The notes: generated from the sequence alone by a model not told the origin. A stretch of DNA of 64,000 nt from Adiantum capillus-veneris (GCA_014529385.2 CM043963.1:5927501-5991500), one strand, 5' to 3'; shown: positions 19,651 through 32,264, counted from the stretch's first letter. A program made the numbers and translations.

Positions 19651-21297
19651 ATGGAAGAAAATCAAGAGACACATAAGATGCACTTTGATTCTGCAGTCAT
19701 GCAGATGTTTCAATCATTTGCCATGTACATGCATCCACAACAAGCAGTAGAAACAAGCCAGATTTCAATCACAAAAGCACTACAGTCCATTGTGAAGAGA
19801 ATTGACCAGTTTGGTGGCAAGGAATCACAAAGTATCTACGAGATTATATGAAGGAAATGGCGTTGAACCGAGTGTGTGAGGAAGACATGGTTCGAAGTTT
19901 TGAGCTAGTTTGTGTCCTAGAGATCAGAGACCGTATTAGGGCAGTTCAAAATGCTCATGGAAGAAATTGGGAGGAATTCAAGCTTTCTCTAAAAGAAGAC
20001 TACTTTATCGAGGTCTCTGAGAGGGTGAACAAAAGAACTTTCTTAGATTGGGTTGCAAAGCCTAAAGAAGGGATTTTTGCTACAGATCTTCTCAGAGAGT
20101 TTGAGTGACGCTATGCTCAACTATTACAAACTGAACAAGCTTCCTTGGATAGGGAGAAGGTAGAACTTTTCCTACAAGCAGCAGGCAAAGAAATTGAGGA
20201 AAAGTTAGAGCTTCTCTTGGAAGACAAAGATGCAGAGCAAGGTTTGAAGACAAGGTGGAATGATGTACAAGATGCAGTCTCCCTGTTGGCAAAAAGACAA
20301 CACCGAAGAGACAAGATGGTGGTGAACAATGGTTCTCCAGTTCCTGATATTACTGAGAAGTAGCCAAAACCTGCTATTGCAGCTTCTAAGGATGATGGGT
20401 CTATGCTTGAAGAACTTGTGAAGGGCATACGCGAGCTGAAATTAAAGCTAGAAAGGCTTGAAGATAAGGGGCAAACATTTGGGTAGTCATCAAGTCAAAG
20501 ACCTCAGAACAGAGAGGGATTTGTAAATAGGTGTATCTGGTGTGATAGCCCAGACCATCCAAGAAGGACTATGAAAGCTTCAAAGATGCCTTGGGTAAAG
20601 ATCTTGTCTTATTCAAAGAAGGGAAGATACATCTTAGTGAAACAACGAAGCCCTTGACGACGACTAACTTTGGCAAAGGAGGGATGAAAAATCTAGTTGA
20701 GGACATAAAAACCAGTCATGCTATCTCAATGGTTAAAGCAAAAGCATTTGGATTAAAGGCTGGTCAAGTCATGCTCAAAGGGTCAAAATCTATTGAACAC
20801 GTGAGTGAGGATGGTGAAGATGTCTGACCATCTGCGATGGAGTTATCTATGAAGGGAAATTTGACTAAAGAAGTCTTACATGAAGCAGGAGATACTATAT
20901 CCGTCTTGAGATTGGGTGGAATGAACCTGTAGATGCCTTGTTAGTGCATGCGTACATTGCAAAGTGTCGAGGAAACAAGGAACTTGTTGAAGAAAAACGC
21001 AGGAGAGAAAATGGGGATGAAGGCCCCTCAAAGAGGGCTACTAGAGGTGGAGGGAGAAAGGATCCAAGTCCCTCTCAAGATCCCATGGCAAGGGAGCCTC
21101 CATCACAAGAAGTACCAATGAGAGATGCTGCACCAAAGGAGAAGCAAGATAAAGAAAAGAGCAAGGGAAAAATCCCATCATACAAGCTACAATCAGATAC
21201 TGGAGCTACCACAGATTTAAAGAAAGTTTTAGAGGAAAGGATCTTAAATAGCAAGGTGGAGTTTACATTGGGAGAAGTCCTTGGCATTGCAAAATGA
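19651..21297 (+). pseudogene. gag: Element D Gag, broken by stops and frameshifts
   Basis: Begins MEENQETHKMHFDS. Capsid-like segment with RNWEEFKLSLKEDYF and FLDWVAKPKEG, a coiled-coil stretch (LDREKVELFLQAAGKEIEEK), and one zinc knuckle CIWCDSPDHPRR near 20530. Then FKEGKIHLSE and TNFGKGGMKNLVED, a linker typical of this lineage, and YKLQSDTGATTDLKK. Breaks: a frameshift near 19840, TGA after FE at 20106, TAG at 20361 and 20486, a frameshift near 20570 and TGA at 21295. Most stops fit CGA or CAG origin. Gag would form the particle; this copy cannot. Confidence 0.7.
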
Positions 21298-21300
21298 GAG

Positions 21301-21918
21301 TTGCACGAGGAAATCATTGATATCATAAGAAGGAAGCGACAAGCTTTAACGGAGTCTATCCAATTAGAGGCTGAAGAGAGTGCTTTAAAGACACATGTGA
21401 TACAAGTACAACAAACAGATGAAGATGAGAATTTTGTAAGCTGCTACCAATCTTCGGGCAACAGAAATAGGCATGTTAAATTTGAAGATGAAGATGAAGA
21501 CGAAGCCACTCATAAGAGCCACTATTCTAGAAACCATTGGGTAAGGGCTACAAACGAAACCTTCGTTAAGGTGGGAGACCTTGAGGAGCCTTATGTGGCC
21601 TTGATAGACCATGGTTCGGAGATTAACCTCATGTCCAAGATTCTCTATATAAAGGGAAAGTGGCCAATTGATACTGACCATGGGTGGATGATTAGGGCTG
21701 CAAACAACTCATCCGGGGATCTTTATGGTGCTTGTCCAAATGTTAATGTAACCATAGGGGATGTGAAAGGTGAGCAAAATTTCTTTGTTCAAGAGATGTC
21801 AAGCTATCCTCTAATCCTTGGACAACCATACATCACCGCAGTGCGAATGGAGACAAAAGTGTTGGATGATGGATCAGGGTCAAAAGCAAAGATGGAAAAC
21901 GAGCTGATCAATTCTTGA
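21301..21918 (+). pseudogene. Element D aspartic protease region
   Basis: In frame with the end of Gag, one TGA apart. The active-site segment is VALIDHGSEINLMS, where the expected small residue after Asp is His. The hydrophobic-Gly motif PLILGQPYI lies about 80 residues later. Retropepsins cut Gag-Pol; the changed active site and flanking stops suggest inactivity. Sequence from 21919 to 22423 is degenerate spacer. Confidence 0.7.
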
Positions 21919-22423
21919 CAGTTTGCGTTGACCATGAGAGAAATCGTGACATCTTAAGACACCATTCTCTACCAAAACCAAGCAAGGAGTTTCGAGATCA
22001 AAGGGAGATGAGGGGTTTTGGCCGAGTACCATTGTAAAGCGGGAGTGCAATGATACAAAAAGAAAAAGGTTCTCGCCTGATCCAAAGGGAGACGAAGCTT
22101 TTTCTACAGGTGTCCTAGTAGCAAAGGATGGATCGGTATCTTTCACAACGCTTGGATATTTAAAGAAAGTTCAAAAACAATATGTAAATAGTATACAAAG
22201 AAAATACAAGAACCATAATTTGCTAGATGAAGACGAGTACGTTTCAGGTGTTTTTTAGGAGGTTTCTTTTGTAGATACTATGGGTGATCTCAATGCTATA
22301 ACAAGTTCTAGTTTTCAGCAAGGAAATGACATGGTAAAAGTAGCTTCTATGGACATGTATAGAATTGTTGAGTCTTTCAAAGATGAGGAGCTCTTCAATG
22401 TGCAAAAAGATCTAGAAGTGTGA

Positions 22424-23560
22424 GTGGAGACGAAGTACAAAACTATAGCAAAGAAGGTGAAACCAGTGGCATTGCCTTTGCCTACAAATTGCAAGGAAAC
22501 GATGAATCAGGCTTCTTTGCAACCTAGTCTCCGAGATCCAAAAAGAATTGGACACAAGTTTACACAAGAGTCATTGAAGATGTTAAAAGTTGGAGGCAAT
22601 GACTCCTTGACAGATATTGAAAGAAAATGCTTTGAACAGACACTCTCCAAACATGGAAAAGCTTTTGCATTTGAGCCGCATGAGATAGGGTGTGTGGATC
22701 CATCTATAGTCGAACCAATGGTAATATTTACTATATCTCATGTGCCTTGGAATCTATGACCAATTCTAGTGCCAAAAGCACTCTTGCCAAAGCTTATAGA
22801 TTTACTCAATGAAAATATAAAGATGGGAATTTTGGAACCTTCATGTGCCCCCTACTCAAGCAGATGGTTCACAGTACCAAACAAAAATGGAGCTCTATGC
22901 TTCATTCAAGACATGCAGACTGTCAACAAAGTCACAATAAGGAATATGCGTACAGGGCCAATTGTAGATGAGTTTGCAAAAGCATTTGAAGGAAGGGAAA
23001 TATATTCTATGGGGGATTTGTACTCAAGGTATGATTAGTTCCAACTAGCAATGGATAGCAGGGACTTGACTACCATGAGAACACCCTTGGGTTTGGTAAG
23101 GATGTGCACCTTATCGCAGGGAGCAACCAACTCGGTTGCGCACATGATGAATGGTATGAACAAAGTCCTTCGTGACTTCATACCTCAATTTACAATGCAT
23201 TTTCTTGATGACGTTCCAATCAAAGGATGCGACTTGGATAAAAAAGATGAGGCTCTCAATGCGAGGGGGTCCGTAAATATGTAGCAAACCACATCAATGA
23301 TTTTGATAGAATTTTAACAAGGCTAGAAGAAGTGAACCTTACATTATCTGGTCAAAAGTCAGTGTTTGGGGTTGAAGAAATATTGATAGTAGGACATCTT
23401 TGTAATCCTCATGGCCGCCGACCTTGTCCAACTAGAGTGGATGCAATACACAGGATGAAGGAATTATGCATAAATATGACCGAGGTGAGAAGTTTTCTAG
23501 GTGCATGTGTCTTCTATCTCATATGGATTCCACATTATGCACATGTCGCATATCCTCTTT
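22424..23560 (+). pseudogene. pol: Element D reverse transcriptase
   Basis: Segments at 22424-22759, 22769-23038, 23051-23284 and 23332 onward. RT motifs: LLNENIKMGILEPS, YSSRWFTVPNKNGALCFIQD, MRTPLGLVRMCTLSQGATNS and the catalytic FLDD near 23200. A TAG at 23036-23038 stands exactly where the motif should read YDQFQLA, so CAG became TAG. A frameshift lies near 23265. The wording of these motifs is unlike common plant Tekay, CRM, Athila or Tat elements. Confidence 0.85.
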
Positions 23561-23569
23561 ATCAATTTC

Positions 23570-24246
23570 TAAGGAAGAACCAAAGGTTTCAATGGAATGA
23601 TGTACATGTAAAAGCTATGATAAAGTTGAAGCAACTGTTGTTGTCTTCACTAACTTTGAGGAAGATTGACTATGAGTGTGGAAGACCTGTGATTGTGACA
23701 GTGGACACTAGTCCAACGGGAATTGGATGGGCAATAGGACAAGACAATGAAGAGAAACACAGGTACGTGGTGAGGTTTGGGGCCAAGTTTCTAAGATCTT
23801 TCCAAAGAGCATATCCACAGTTAAAAAGGGAGTTAGGGGGGTTGGTTATAGCATTCAAGTGTGACAAAGAGTACTTCATTGGAGCATCTGTAGTTCTGGA
23901 AATTGATTGCTTAACCCTTCTAGGGATGATTGAAAGTTGCTCTACTCCTGATATTGCTATGCTTAGGTGGATTGTTTATATAAAGTCCTTGAACCCAGAA
24001 TTGAATCACATTGCAGGAAAAGATAATGCAATGGTAGATATGCTTTCAAGGGCAAGGTATGAAGATGAGGATGATATAATTGATGAGGAAAAATATGTGG
24101 CCACAAGATTCTACAAAATTTATCATGAAAAGTGTGATGATATATGCATTGTATCTTCACTTGAGTCCTTTTCAGAGGAGTTCTATGCGGATGAATGGTT
24201 GCTCATAGGTCGCTACCTGAGTACTTTACAAAAGCAAGATGATTAG
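23570..24246 (+). pseudogene. pol: Element D RNase H region
   Basis: Continues the RT frame. RNase H-like motifs: VTVDTSPTGIGWAIGQ (first Asp), YPQLKRELGGLVIAF (Glu), LEIDCLTLLGM (Asp) and HIAGKDNAMVDMLSR (final Asp). It would degrade the RNA strand of the RNA-DNA hybrid during reverse transcription. The frame is intact over about 300 residues but isolated by upstream shifts. Confidence 0.8.
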
Positions 24247-24599
24247 ACTGAATCATAATTCAAAAGGATCAGAAAGAAAGCATATGGATTCTTCTTGAGG
24301 GATGGCTACTTATGGAAACATCCTAAAACAAGAGATAGGACTTCGTTACGAGTAGTATGTGATAAGCCTACTCAACTCAAAGTTATCAAAGAGTTTCATG
24401 AAAGCCTATATGTTGGGCATCAAGATGTATGGGCTACTTTTTTCAAAGTGAAAGAGAGATATTGGTGGAAAGGCATGTATAAGGATGTATTGGATTTTGT
24501 GGACTCTTGTAATACATGCCAAATGTATTCCAATGTACGCGATCATGATGGATTGCATCCTGCATACCCCTTAGCCATGCACTATAAATGGGTTGTTGA
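24247..24599 (+). pseudogene. pol: Element D integrase, N-terminal part (interrupted by B)
   Basis: Integrase zinc-binding region: LKVIKEFHESLYVGHQD..., YWWKGMYKDVL and SCNTCQMY (H-H-C-C), then HYKWVVD, which contains the first catalytic Asp. The frame is cut at the GTTGA target site of element B and resumes in phase at 42195 (D-L-V-T-M-P). Confidence 0.85.
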
Positions 24600-25512
24600 T
24601 GTTTGGCGGACGAAGCGACAAGCGGCCGTTTCCAGAGAAGCATCATATTTTTATGAGAAACCTTTGTAAAACTCTTTTGTAAGGAAGCATCTCTAAGCTG
24701 AGAACTTGTCAAAGGATTTATGGTTATTCTTATGGGAGCAATTGTATATTAGAGAGTCAGTTAGAAGTTTAGTAGCTTTTGGCCGGACAAACCATTTGTA
24801 AAGACCTAAACTATAAAGCTCATTTTTTGTAAGTTTGAACGTTATCTTTTTAATGAAAAACGGAGAAGACAGTGTATGTTTGAGAGCTCCTTCTTGCTCC
24901 AACTTGTAATCTTCACCATTGTGGCTACGGTAATCCAAATTCAGATTTGTCTATTGCATTGTGTTCCTCTTACCTTACTCTCCCATTCAAGTGTAATCAT
25001 TCAAAATTTGGTGTAGGTTTTCAACTACGAGCTTGAGACCTTAAATCGCTGTTTTGAGTGTCTATATGCGTGTTTTATGTTGTTTTGACCCTAGGAGGGG
25101 CATTAGGAACCCTAAAACGACCCATTAGGATCACTTGTTCGGTTGTTTTTGTTGACTTTGGGACGAACGATCGTGATATTTGTAGCTTTTCAGAATGCTG
25201 TGACAGTGATAGGATACAATCATGATAGTCCCCTGTAGCTTCCCTTCAAGTTTCGTGCGATTCCTGAATAAGTTTGCATGGTAAACGGGCGTGACGACTG
25301 TAGAGTTGAGTAGAAGGACATAGTCAGATTACTTGGAAGTAATGCATTTGATTTGCTTGTAGAGTGAGTAGATGCATCTCATCGAGTTCACTTCAATAGG
25401 AATGACACCCTAGTGAGTTTCCATGCCTCATCCTCGTCGCTTCCCTTGTATTGATAAATATGTTGATGCTTGAGAGCTATGCTATGGACGTCCATCGCGG
25501 TGCCCGCAAACA
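24600..25512 (+). repeat. Element B 5' LTR
   Basis: 913 bp, starts TGTTTGGCGGACGAAGCG and ends GCCCGCAAACA. Aligned end to end with 41283-42194. Preceded by GTTGA. Confidence 0.95.
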
Positions 25513-25513
25513 T

Positions 25514-25531
25514 TGGCGTTGTTGCCGGGGA
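25514..25531 (+). promoter_or_regulatory. Element B primer-binding site (tRNA-Asp-like)
   Basis: TGGCGTTGTTGCCGGGGA starts two bases after the LTR end and differs from the tRNA-Asp complement TGGCGCCGTTGCCGGGGA at one base. Confidence 0.85.
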
Positions 25532-27212
25532 ATGCACCTTAGGTGATGAGTGACCGAGTGCGCAGTTAGATTCCTTTTTGTTTTTCTTAAAGATCAATCC
25601 ACAAATCCATTTTACACCTGAGTTAGGTTGCTGGACAAGGGTTCAGAGCTTAGTGGAGTCTAGAGCCAGTGGACCGGCTAGATCCTCTCTTAGGAGATTT
25701 AGGGAGCTGTGAGTGAGAGTGTTAAAGCATTTTTGCTCTTCAATTTTTGTTGTGAGTGAGAGTGTTAAAGCACTTTTGATCTTCAATTTCTCTAATTCGA
25801 TTGAGTATTGAAATCTCACCTGAAATGCGTCGTGTTTGTTTTGTTTGATTCATTTCCTTATGTTTTTTCATTTCTGTACTTAGGAGTAGGATAAGCAAAT
25901 CACATTCCAATCAGATTTGGGGCAAAAGTTAGAGTGGAGAAACCAGAAAGCCATAACTTTGGCAAAAAGGCCATAAGACTCTGAAATTTAGAAAATCTGA
26001 CCAAACAGAGATGAAACTGATTCAAATCACAAAGGGGTAGTACCAAACACTGGGAAATACTTGTCAGAGGGAGCAGACCAAATTTCATCAGATTTGGCCC
26101 AGGTACTACGATCGCGATCGGTGTACCTATGTGCAAGATTTTGACCAGATTTGTTGTGTGCCTTCTTGATAAGATTCTAAAAAAGTTTGTTTAAAGAAAC
26201 AACACCCAAAAACATCAAAAATCAAGAAAATCAGGCCACTTGGACAAAACTAGCCTGACAGACCCAGAAACTGTGAAATCTTGGCTTTTGGTGATCCAAA
26301 TGCAAAAAGACTTGGGGGATAGCCTTAAAACATGAGCATCTACAAGTATGCCAAATTTGGTCTAATTTGGGCTCAGAACTACGATCGCGATCGGTGTACC
26401 TAAGTGCCAGATTTTGACCATATTTCATCTGTGGGATCCTCAGGTGTATACAAACATAAAAGTCTAAAGGACCTAGAGCTAGAAACCTCAAAAGACCTGT
26501 CAAAACATTTGAATACAGATCCAAGTCAAAAACTGCTAAACTGGCTTAGAAATTGACTTTCAGTAGACCAAAACACATCAGAGCTGGGAAGGAACCATAC
26601 AGAGGGATAGCCTGTACACAGGAAAACCCTAGATAGCTTCCAAATTCCTATCAAGCACTAGAATCAGATCAAACTGACAGATTCTGGGAAATAGACACTT
26701 CCAACCAAGAACCGGTAAAAGCTTGACTTTTTAGAGTCAGATTGCAAAAGTATCAGAGAGGTAGCCTTAAAATAGCCTAGTGAACAAGCTGATGAAGTTT
26801 GGTCAAATTTGGGCCCAGAAGTACGATCACGATCGGTGTACCTCTGGCCCAGATCTAACTCATTTTTGACATGTTCATAGACCTAGACTATTTAAGATAT
26901 CAGGAGTTGTCAAAACTCAAATTGGATATACTGTCAATAATCTGCAAGCAAAATTATGTTGAAATCATTATGAAAGTGTTGAATCTGCTAACAGTTGGAA
27001 TGATACAGTGATCTCATAGCCATCAGGTGTATTCATTTGTAGAGACCGCTCAAGTTACAATCCATGCAGTTGTAGGAGTTGGAGATCACTCCATCTCTAG
27101 GTAAGAGGTTCGTATTCAGCCAGTAAATCCCACTTTCTTCATGTTTTTGAGATCGAAAAAACAAATCAACATCTGACACCGAAATTTAGCGGATCAAGCA
27201 AGTGTTGTATCA
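25532..27212 (+). other. Element B leader with palindrome-centred repeats
   Basis: 1.7 kb without credible ORFs. Three copies of ACGATCGCGATCGGTGTACCT-type sequence lie at about 26107, 26380 and 26822, each in similar flanks ('TTTGG.C..', then 'AGATTTTGACCA'). The same motif recurs four times at 37.6-38.8 kb. A packaging or dimerisation role is possible but only inferred. Confidence 0.7.
26109..26835. repeat. Palindromic motif copies 1-3 (CGATCGCGATCG)
   Basis: Exact 12-bp palindromes at 26109-26120 and 26382-26393; one with a single change (CGATCACGATCG) at 26824-26835. All are followed by GTGTACCT. Confidence 0.95.
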
Positions 27213-28029
27213 ATGGAGGAGAGTGTAAACCAAGGGGTAGTACGACCGTTAGAGCCGATCCTTGAAGAAGGCATCTCCGACACTTCTTCAGAGATATCTT
27301 ACGAGTATTTCACAGAACACTTGGGACAATTAAAACTAAACGGAAGAGAAAACATTGCAACAGGACCATTAAACCCCTCAACCACAATAAAGCTATTGTT
27401 CATCAAGTATCAATATGACAACAAGCACGGTGCCAAGATATACAAAGATGGTATGGACCGCTACTGTGTGAAAATAGAAGATAGACCAAGTGAGTTCAGG
27501 GACTTAGTTCCTGTGAGCTATAGCGGAGATAGGTACTTAGATGACGAGGGTATCATGTACTTGGTAGTCCTGAATCCTAACATTGTAGACAAGTGGGTAT
27601 TGATGGGCATGAAAGCCAAAATAGATGAGGAACATGAGGAAAAGGCACCAACAATGAGCTTACCTAATGCGAGGTTAAGGCAAGAAAACGAAACGTTGAA
27701 AGAACACGGATAATGTCTACTTGGGGTTATACAAGTATAATAATGGAGAGCAAGATCTCTATTATAGATGCGAGGAACCCTACGTCGGAGAGATGACTGA
27801 TCGGGAAAGACTTTATGTCTTCACCTACACAGAGGGAGCGGAAACGAAAATCGTCGCATACGACAAGTATGGAAGACGATACGCAGTAATCGATAAAAAA
27901 GAGTTGGAAGGATATACGTACTTTGGGGGACCACTTCACCAGTATTATGTCAATCCAAGCCCACTAAGACCAGCATCTACAACTCTCGTGCCAGAACCGA
28001 CGACCATAGGTGGAGAGAGGCTCGTGTAG
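27213..28029 (+). pseudogene. gag: Element B Gag N-terminal region
   Basis: Two adjacent frames (27213-27713 and 27721-28029) separated by TAA and a shift. Contains EESVNQGVVRPLEPILEEGI, an acidic segment, then CEEPYVGEMTDRERLYVFTY and YDKYGRRYAVIDKKELEGY. No domain recognised; by position it is the N-terminal extension of Gag, as in element A, though the sequences are not obviously alike. Confidence 0.55.
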
Positions 28030-28317
28030 CCGATTCTTTCAGTCGACCTCATTATTCGATGCCAAGCCCCATGGGAACATTACATTCCAGAGAATCAATG
28101 GCTACGAATCGAGGTAGTGCAGTTCCTATCTCTACACATACGGCAGTAGGTCCGACACTTGTAGCCACCCCGTCACATTTGTCTCCTAGTAGTAGATTCG
28201 GGGCAGGGGAGCTAACGAGAGAAACCCACGACATCCATGATGCCTGAGAACGATTAAGTCAAGACACGGAAGCAATGAGACTGATCGCGGACCATAGACG
28301 GTCGGATTAGACCATCC

Positions 28318-29094
28318 CAAGTAGCGAAGTGCATACCAAGGAAGTATAGTGGATCAGGGGATCCATATGCCCATGTATCGCTCTTCAAGCAAGTCTTAAG
28401 AGCGTAATAGATCACTAATTTCCATACTCAATACGAGGGATTCGGGGTGACCTTGGAAGGAACGGCCTTAACATGGTTTCAACCTTTGAACCCTGAAACT
28501 TGTCCGAATATTGAACATGTATTGCGCGAGTTCGCGGAAGAATTCTCAAAACGGGGTATAAAGCATAATACTGTATCACAGATATATGCTTTTAAACAAA
28601 GGGAGAATGAAAAAGTGAAGGAAGAAACCTTGAGATTCAAGAAATACATTGAGAGGTGCCCGAGGAGGGAATTACCGCAAGACGAGAGATTGTCTGTGCT
28701 CTTCGTTGAAGGACTTAGGAACGAAACCTTGAAAAAGGACCTTCACTTGAAGGCCTATAGCACATTTCAACAGGTTACAAGGGAAGCGTTATATGTTGTT
28801 GATAACTGCAAAGCATATGGGGAAGTGTCAGAGGATACTGATTCAATAACGAGTGGCTCTTCATATATTAAGAGCAAACCCTCTACCAAGAAAGATGCTC
28901 AGGCGTCCTTGATGCCGACAACTAACCAAATGATAGAGGAGGTAACAAAGAGAATGCAACAACATATGAGATCAAATCTGGTGATGAGACAGTCTCAGAC
29001 AAGGAAATGTGACATGTGTGGGGGAGATCACCCGACGCCGTGGTGCACACAACAACCAAAAGCACTAGTTGCGAATGGACGAGTACTGAAATAA
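28318..29094 (+). pseudogene. gag: Element B Gag capsid domain and first zinc knuckle
   Basis: Core Gag signature begins about 28330 with KYSGSGDPYAHVSLFKQ, shifts near 28400, then LEGTALTWFQPLNPETCPN, EFAEEFSKRG, RFKKYIERCP and LFVEGLRNETL. The knuckle CDMCGGDHPTPWC (C-x2-C-x3-H-x4-C) lies near 29010. The capsid domain drives particle assembly and the knuckle binds RNA. One frameshift and one stop precede the 215-residue open part. Confidence 0.75.
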
Positions 29095-29157
29095 AGCGCC
29101 ATAGAGCAAAAATGGACAAATCATGGCACGGAAGAGTGTTTTTACAACAAAAACTAT

Positions 29158-29838
29158 GTGAGGGAAAGACCGTATGGACCTCCAGCAGGACCACCCCAGC
29201 CACCTCGCCCAGGATATCAAGTTGGACCAAATATGAATCTGGTAGTAGGAGCAGACAGACCTCAACCTATGTTGGGTCAACAACCTCCATTACCAGAAGA
29301 AAATAGAGCAATGATTAGGTATGCTCAACATTGTGAAGCATCACCAGGAAAAAATAGTACACTTCAAGTTTCTTATTATGAGGAACCAAATGAGCCTTAC
29401 GTAACAGAACCTGAATCTCAAATATACGCAGACGAAGCCTATAAACCGTGGGGGAATAGCGAGGGTATGGCACCACCAACGTATGTAGCACAACCTCCAA
29501 GAGACCAATATTTGGTGGACAAAAAAGCGTTAATGTTCATTGCGAACCAGAACTACAAACCAAGAGGATATCCTAATAGGGCAGGACAACCTATGGGACC
29601 ACCTCCTCAAAATCAACCACCAATTGGACAGTGCTACAACTATGGAAGTACAAATCATTGGGAGCGTAACTGTCCTTTCATAGGCGAAAGAGTGAAAATT
29701 TTTGGGTTTTGTGATGGATGTGGTGTGAATCACATATTACCAGATTGCCCAAAGAATCTGGACAACAAGGAAAAAGCAACTATGAATATTGTGGGGTGTT
29801 ACCAAGTGCAAGCAGCGGATCAGAAATCGATCCCATGA
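29158..29838 (+). CDS. gag: Element B Gag C-terminal part with two more zinc knuckles
   Basis: 226 residues, Pro/Gln-rich (GPPAGPPQPPRPGYQ), with GQCYNYGSTNHWERNCP (second Cys replaced by Tyr) and FCDGCGVNHILPDCP near the end. With the knuckle at 29010 this gives three spaced CCHC units, parallel to the four in element A. The frame follows the capsid ORF after a shift near 29100. 'INAITRAQSKDLEK' after the end (about 29850) marks the Gag-protease junction region. Confidence 0.65.
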   Translation: MRERPYGPPAGPPQPPRPGYQVGPNMNLVVGADRPQPMLGQQPPLPEENRAMIRYAQHCEASPGKNSTLQVSYYEEPNEPYVTEPESQIYADEAYKPWGNSEGMAPPTYVAQPPRDQYLVDKKALMFIANQNYKPRGYPNRAGQPMGPPPQNQPPIGQCYNYGSTNHWERNCPFIGERVKIFGFCDGCGVNHILPDCPKNLDNKEKATMNIVGCYQVQAADQKSIP

Positions 29839-30974
29839 TCCAAATCAATGCGATAACCAGAGCCCAATCCAAGGACTTAGAGAAAAACAAGCCCTTGGAG
29901 GAAAAGGTCGAGTTGCCGATACCCACAGAAAATGAGAGTTTATCCATGAGAACCCAACAAAAAATCCTGGAAGGCGAAACGAGACAGGATGAAAACCAGA
30001 AGGTTGAATACCCAAATTTCCATGCAAAATGAAATACATGAAACGAAGGAGCAACTGAAACAAGAGAGAGATAGTAAAACTACTGAGGATAACAACAAGC
30101 CGAGGAAAGCGTCCTCAGGGGGATCAATCTTGGTTGAGAAAGTGCTAGAGCCTTTAGATGCTCTATTACAAGTGCAAGAAGCAAGGCTAAAAACAAACCA
30201 AACCTTAGAGCAGAGATAGTTAACTTATCCTCAACCAGAAGTGAAAACGAAGCATTTGGAAATGTGTAAACACCTTATTGAAACAGCCAAGGCATTGAAA
30301 CAACCCAGGCATTGATGGAACCTAAGGAGGTTAGAACCCCAGAACAAGAAGTGTTGATTCACAAAGAGCAAAAAAAACTAAAAATCGATGAACCAGAACA
30401 AGTAAACGAATCCAGGCCTGAAACGATATTGTCATTGGATCACCGAGTGGTGCCGAACACCACTGATGACGCTAAGTCAACGACGATAATGCCAATTCCA
30501 GAAGTTGAAGAACAATGGCCACAACACTTATGGGAAACCATTAGAAACAGAAAGGATGGAAGCACAACGTTACAGTCTTCTCCAATTCCTGAGATTAACT
30601 TGGATAGCGGATTTTATCCAGCAGATGTATAATCGCTTTATGGGGATGCGGGAACGAAGGTTTCGATGGAAAGCAAAGCTCAATCCTTGAAAACCCTACC
30701 TTCATTTATAGGTGAACACAAGGCACAATCGGAGATCAGGTTAGTTCCATCCTAGATGAGAACTATTCCACAAATGATTGACTCAAAAAGTCTTCAAGAG
30801 ATGCTGTCGACACCTATAACATGCACAATCACGCTGTCAAAACTCTTGAGAGTCAGACCACACTTACGGGAAGACATGGGGAAACATTTGGAGCACAAAG
30901 GAGTAAAGATTCCTTTTCAGACAAACCCTACGGGAGAAGAAAACAAATGGGAAGGTCAACCCAAAGCCTGACCA
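29839..30974 (+). pseudogene. Element B Gag-protease spacer, degraded charged sequence
   Basis: Several short frames (29718-30032, 29989-30219, 30312-30632, 30756-31006) encode Glu/Lys/Gln-rich sequence such as EKNKPLEEKVELPIPTENES and QEVLIHKEQKKLKIDEPEQ. It reads as one charged linker broken by indels. No domain recognised. Confidence 0.5.
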
Positions 30975-31325
30975 GTGCCCATAAACAAGGTCGGAGATTA
31001 CTGTGAAGGCGAGGAAGGTAATACGACCTTACTTGCTGAATATCAGGATATAAAAACGATAGCTATCCTAGATAGTGGAGCGGGAGTGGCGATTGCTACA
31101 AAGCTAATCTGGGAGAAATGGGACCGTCCAACTCTCAGAAAAACGAGAATGAAACTACAACTCGCAGATGGGTATGTAGAGAGACCATTGGGAATCCTGG
31201 ACCAAATAGTTGTAACTTCGTGTGGAATTAACTATGAGCACACCTTCGGGAAAACGAACAACTTCGACATTATTTTGGGGCGACCTTTTATGCATCAACT
31301 CAAAATGATACAAGATTGGGGGTAA
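30975..31325 (+). CDS. Element B aspartic protease 1 (before RT)
   Basis: 116 residues. Active-site segment IAILDSGAGVAIATKLIW (D-S-G) near residues 30-47 and ILGRPFMHQLKMIQDW at the end, both classical retropepsin marks. The N-terminal VPINKVGDYCEGEEGN matches element A's protease flank. It would process the polyprotein. A one-base insertion in GATTGGGGG near 31320 ends the frame; KNQIYLRHEEL follows in another frame. Confidence 0.8.
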   Translation: MPINKVGDYCEGEEGNTTLLAEYQDIKTIAILDSGAGVAIATKLIWEKWDRPTLRKTRMKLQLADGYVERPLGILDQIVVTSCGINYEHTFGKTNNFDIILGRPFMHQLKMIQDWG

Positions 31326-31484
31326 AACCAAATTTACCTAAGGCACGAAGAGCTAATAACAAAAATTAACATGAAGGATCACAGCTATAGAGACGTTGCA
31401 AAAACACCAGTGCAAGAATTTAATTCAACCACTGTAAATGAAAAAAAAATACCTCTATGGATGCAAACGAAAGCGCATGTTTAG

Positions 31485-32255
31485 ATGTGTGGAGCATCTG
31501 ATTGTGGAGACATAATCAAAGAGGAATGTGTATTGGAAAGATCGGTAGAAGACGAGGCTTATCTCCTAGAACATTTATTTGAGACATTTGGGTGGACTCA
31601 AATATTGTCAACCTTGGACGAATGCATGCCTACAAAATTTTGTGACGAAGAAGGATACGACTTAGTAACGTTGCAAATGGCTAGCATCATCCTTGAGTCA
31701 GGATCGAAGAGCGAGGAACAAGAAGAACCACCACGTGAGACCGAGTGTAAAAGAATAATTGATAAGATATCTGTAGTAAACGATAAGAATCAAACAGAGG
31801 AGGAATTCACGGATTCACTAAGCGGTGATCTTCTATCACTGGATGATGAAATCCAAATGATAGAGGCTGATGATGAAAGATCAAGTGGATTAGAGACGAA
31901 TAGGAAATACATGTTAAGATAGGACATATTTTACGAGTTTCCTAACCAAAAACCTAGTAGACAAGAGCGGTATAAACCCAAGAGAACAAGAAAATCAAGG
32001 GTGAATAACCATAATCCGATGCCTCTTGTCAATGACAGAACAGGATATCTAAAGCTTGTCAAAGCTGATGATTGTGTCAAAGACGAGGTCACTGGCTGGT
32101 TTATCAAAACTAAACCATGGAAAAACAACAAGAATAACAAGCACGAAAAGCGAACGATGAAGTCGCATAAAGGGGGGAAAACAGGGTCTAGAATGACCAA
32201 AATAGAGAGGAAAACGGAACACAATAAGCTCAAGCAAACCCTTAGAGACATGTAA
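31485..32255 (+). pseudogene. Element B protease-RT spacer
   Basis: Acidic part (EECVLERSVEDEAYLLEHLF; EEEFTDSLSGDLLSLDDEIQ) followed after TAG near 31920 by a basic part (KTKPWKNNKNNKHEKRT). The acidic part resembles the linker before RT in element C's lineage only in position. No fold recognised. Confidence 0.5.
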
Positions 32256-32264
32256 ACGACTGAA

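Noticed and set aside
24600-25512. Short minus-strand ORF at 24693-24938, with its twin at 41376-41621, as a gene
   Set aside because: Lies wholly within both LTR copies in antisense; no coding features beyond being open.
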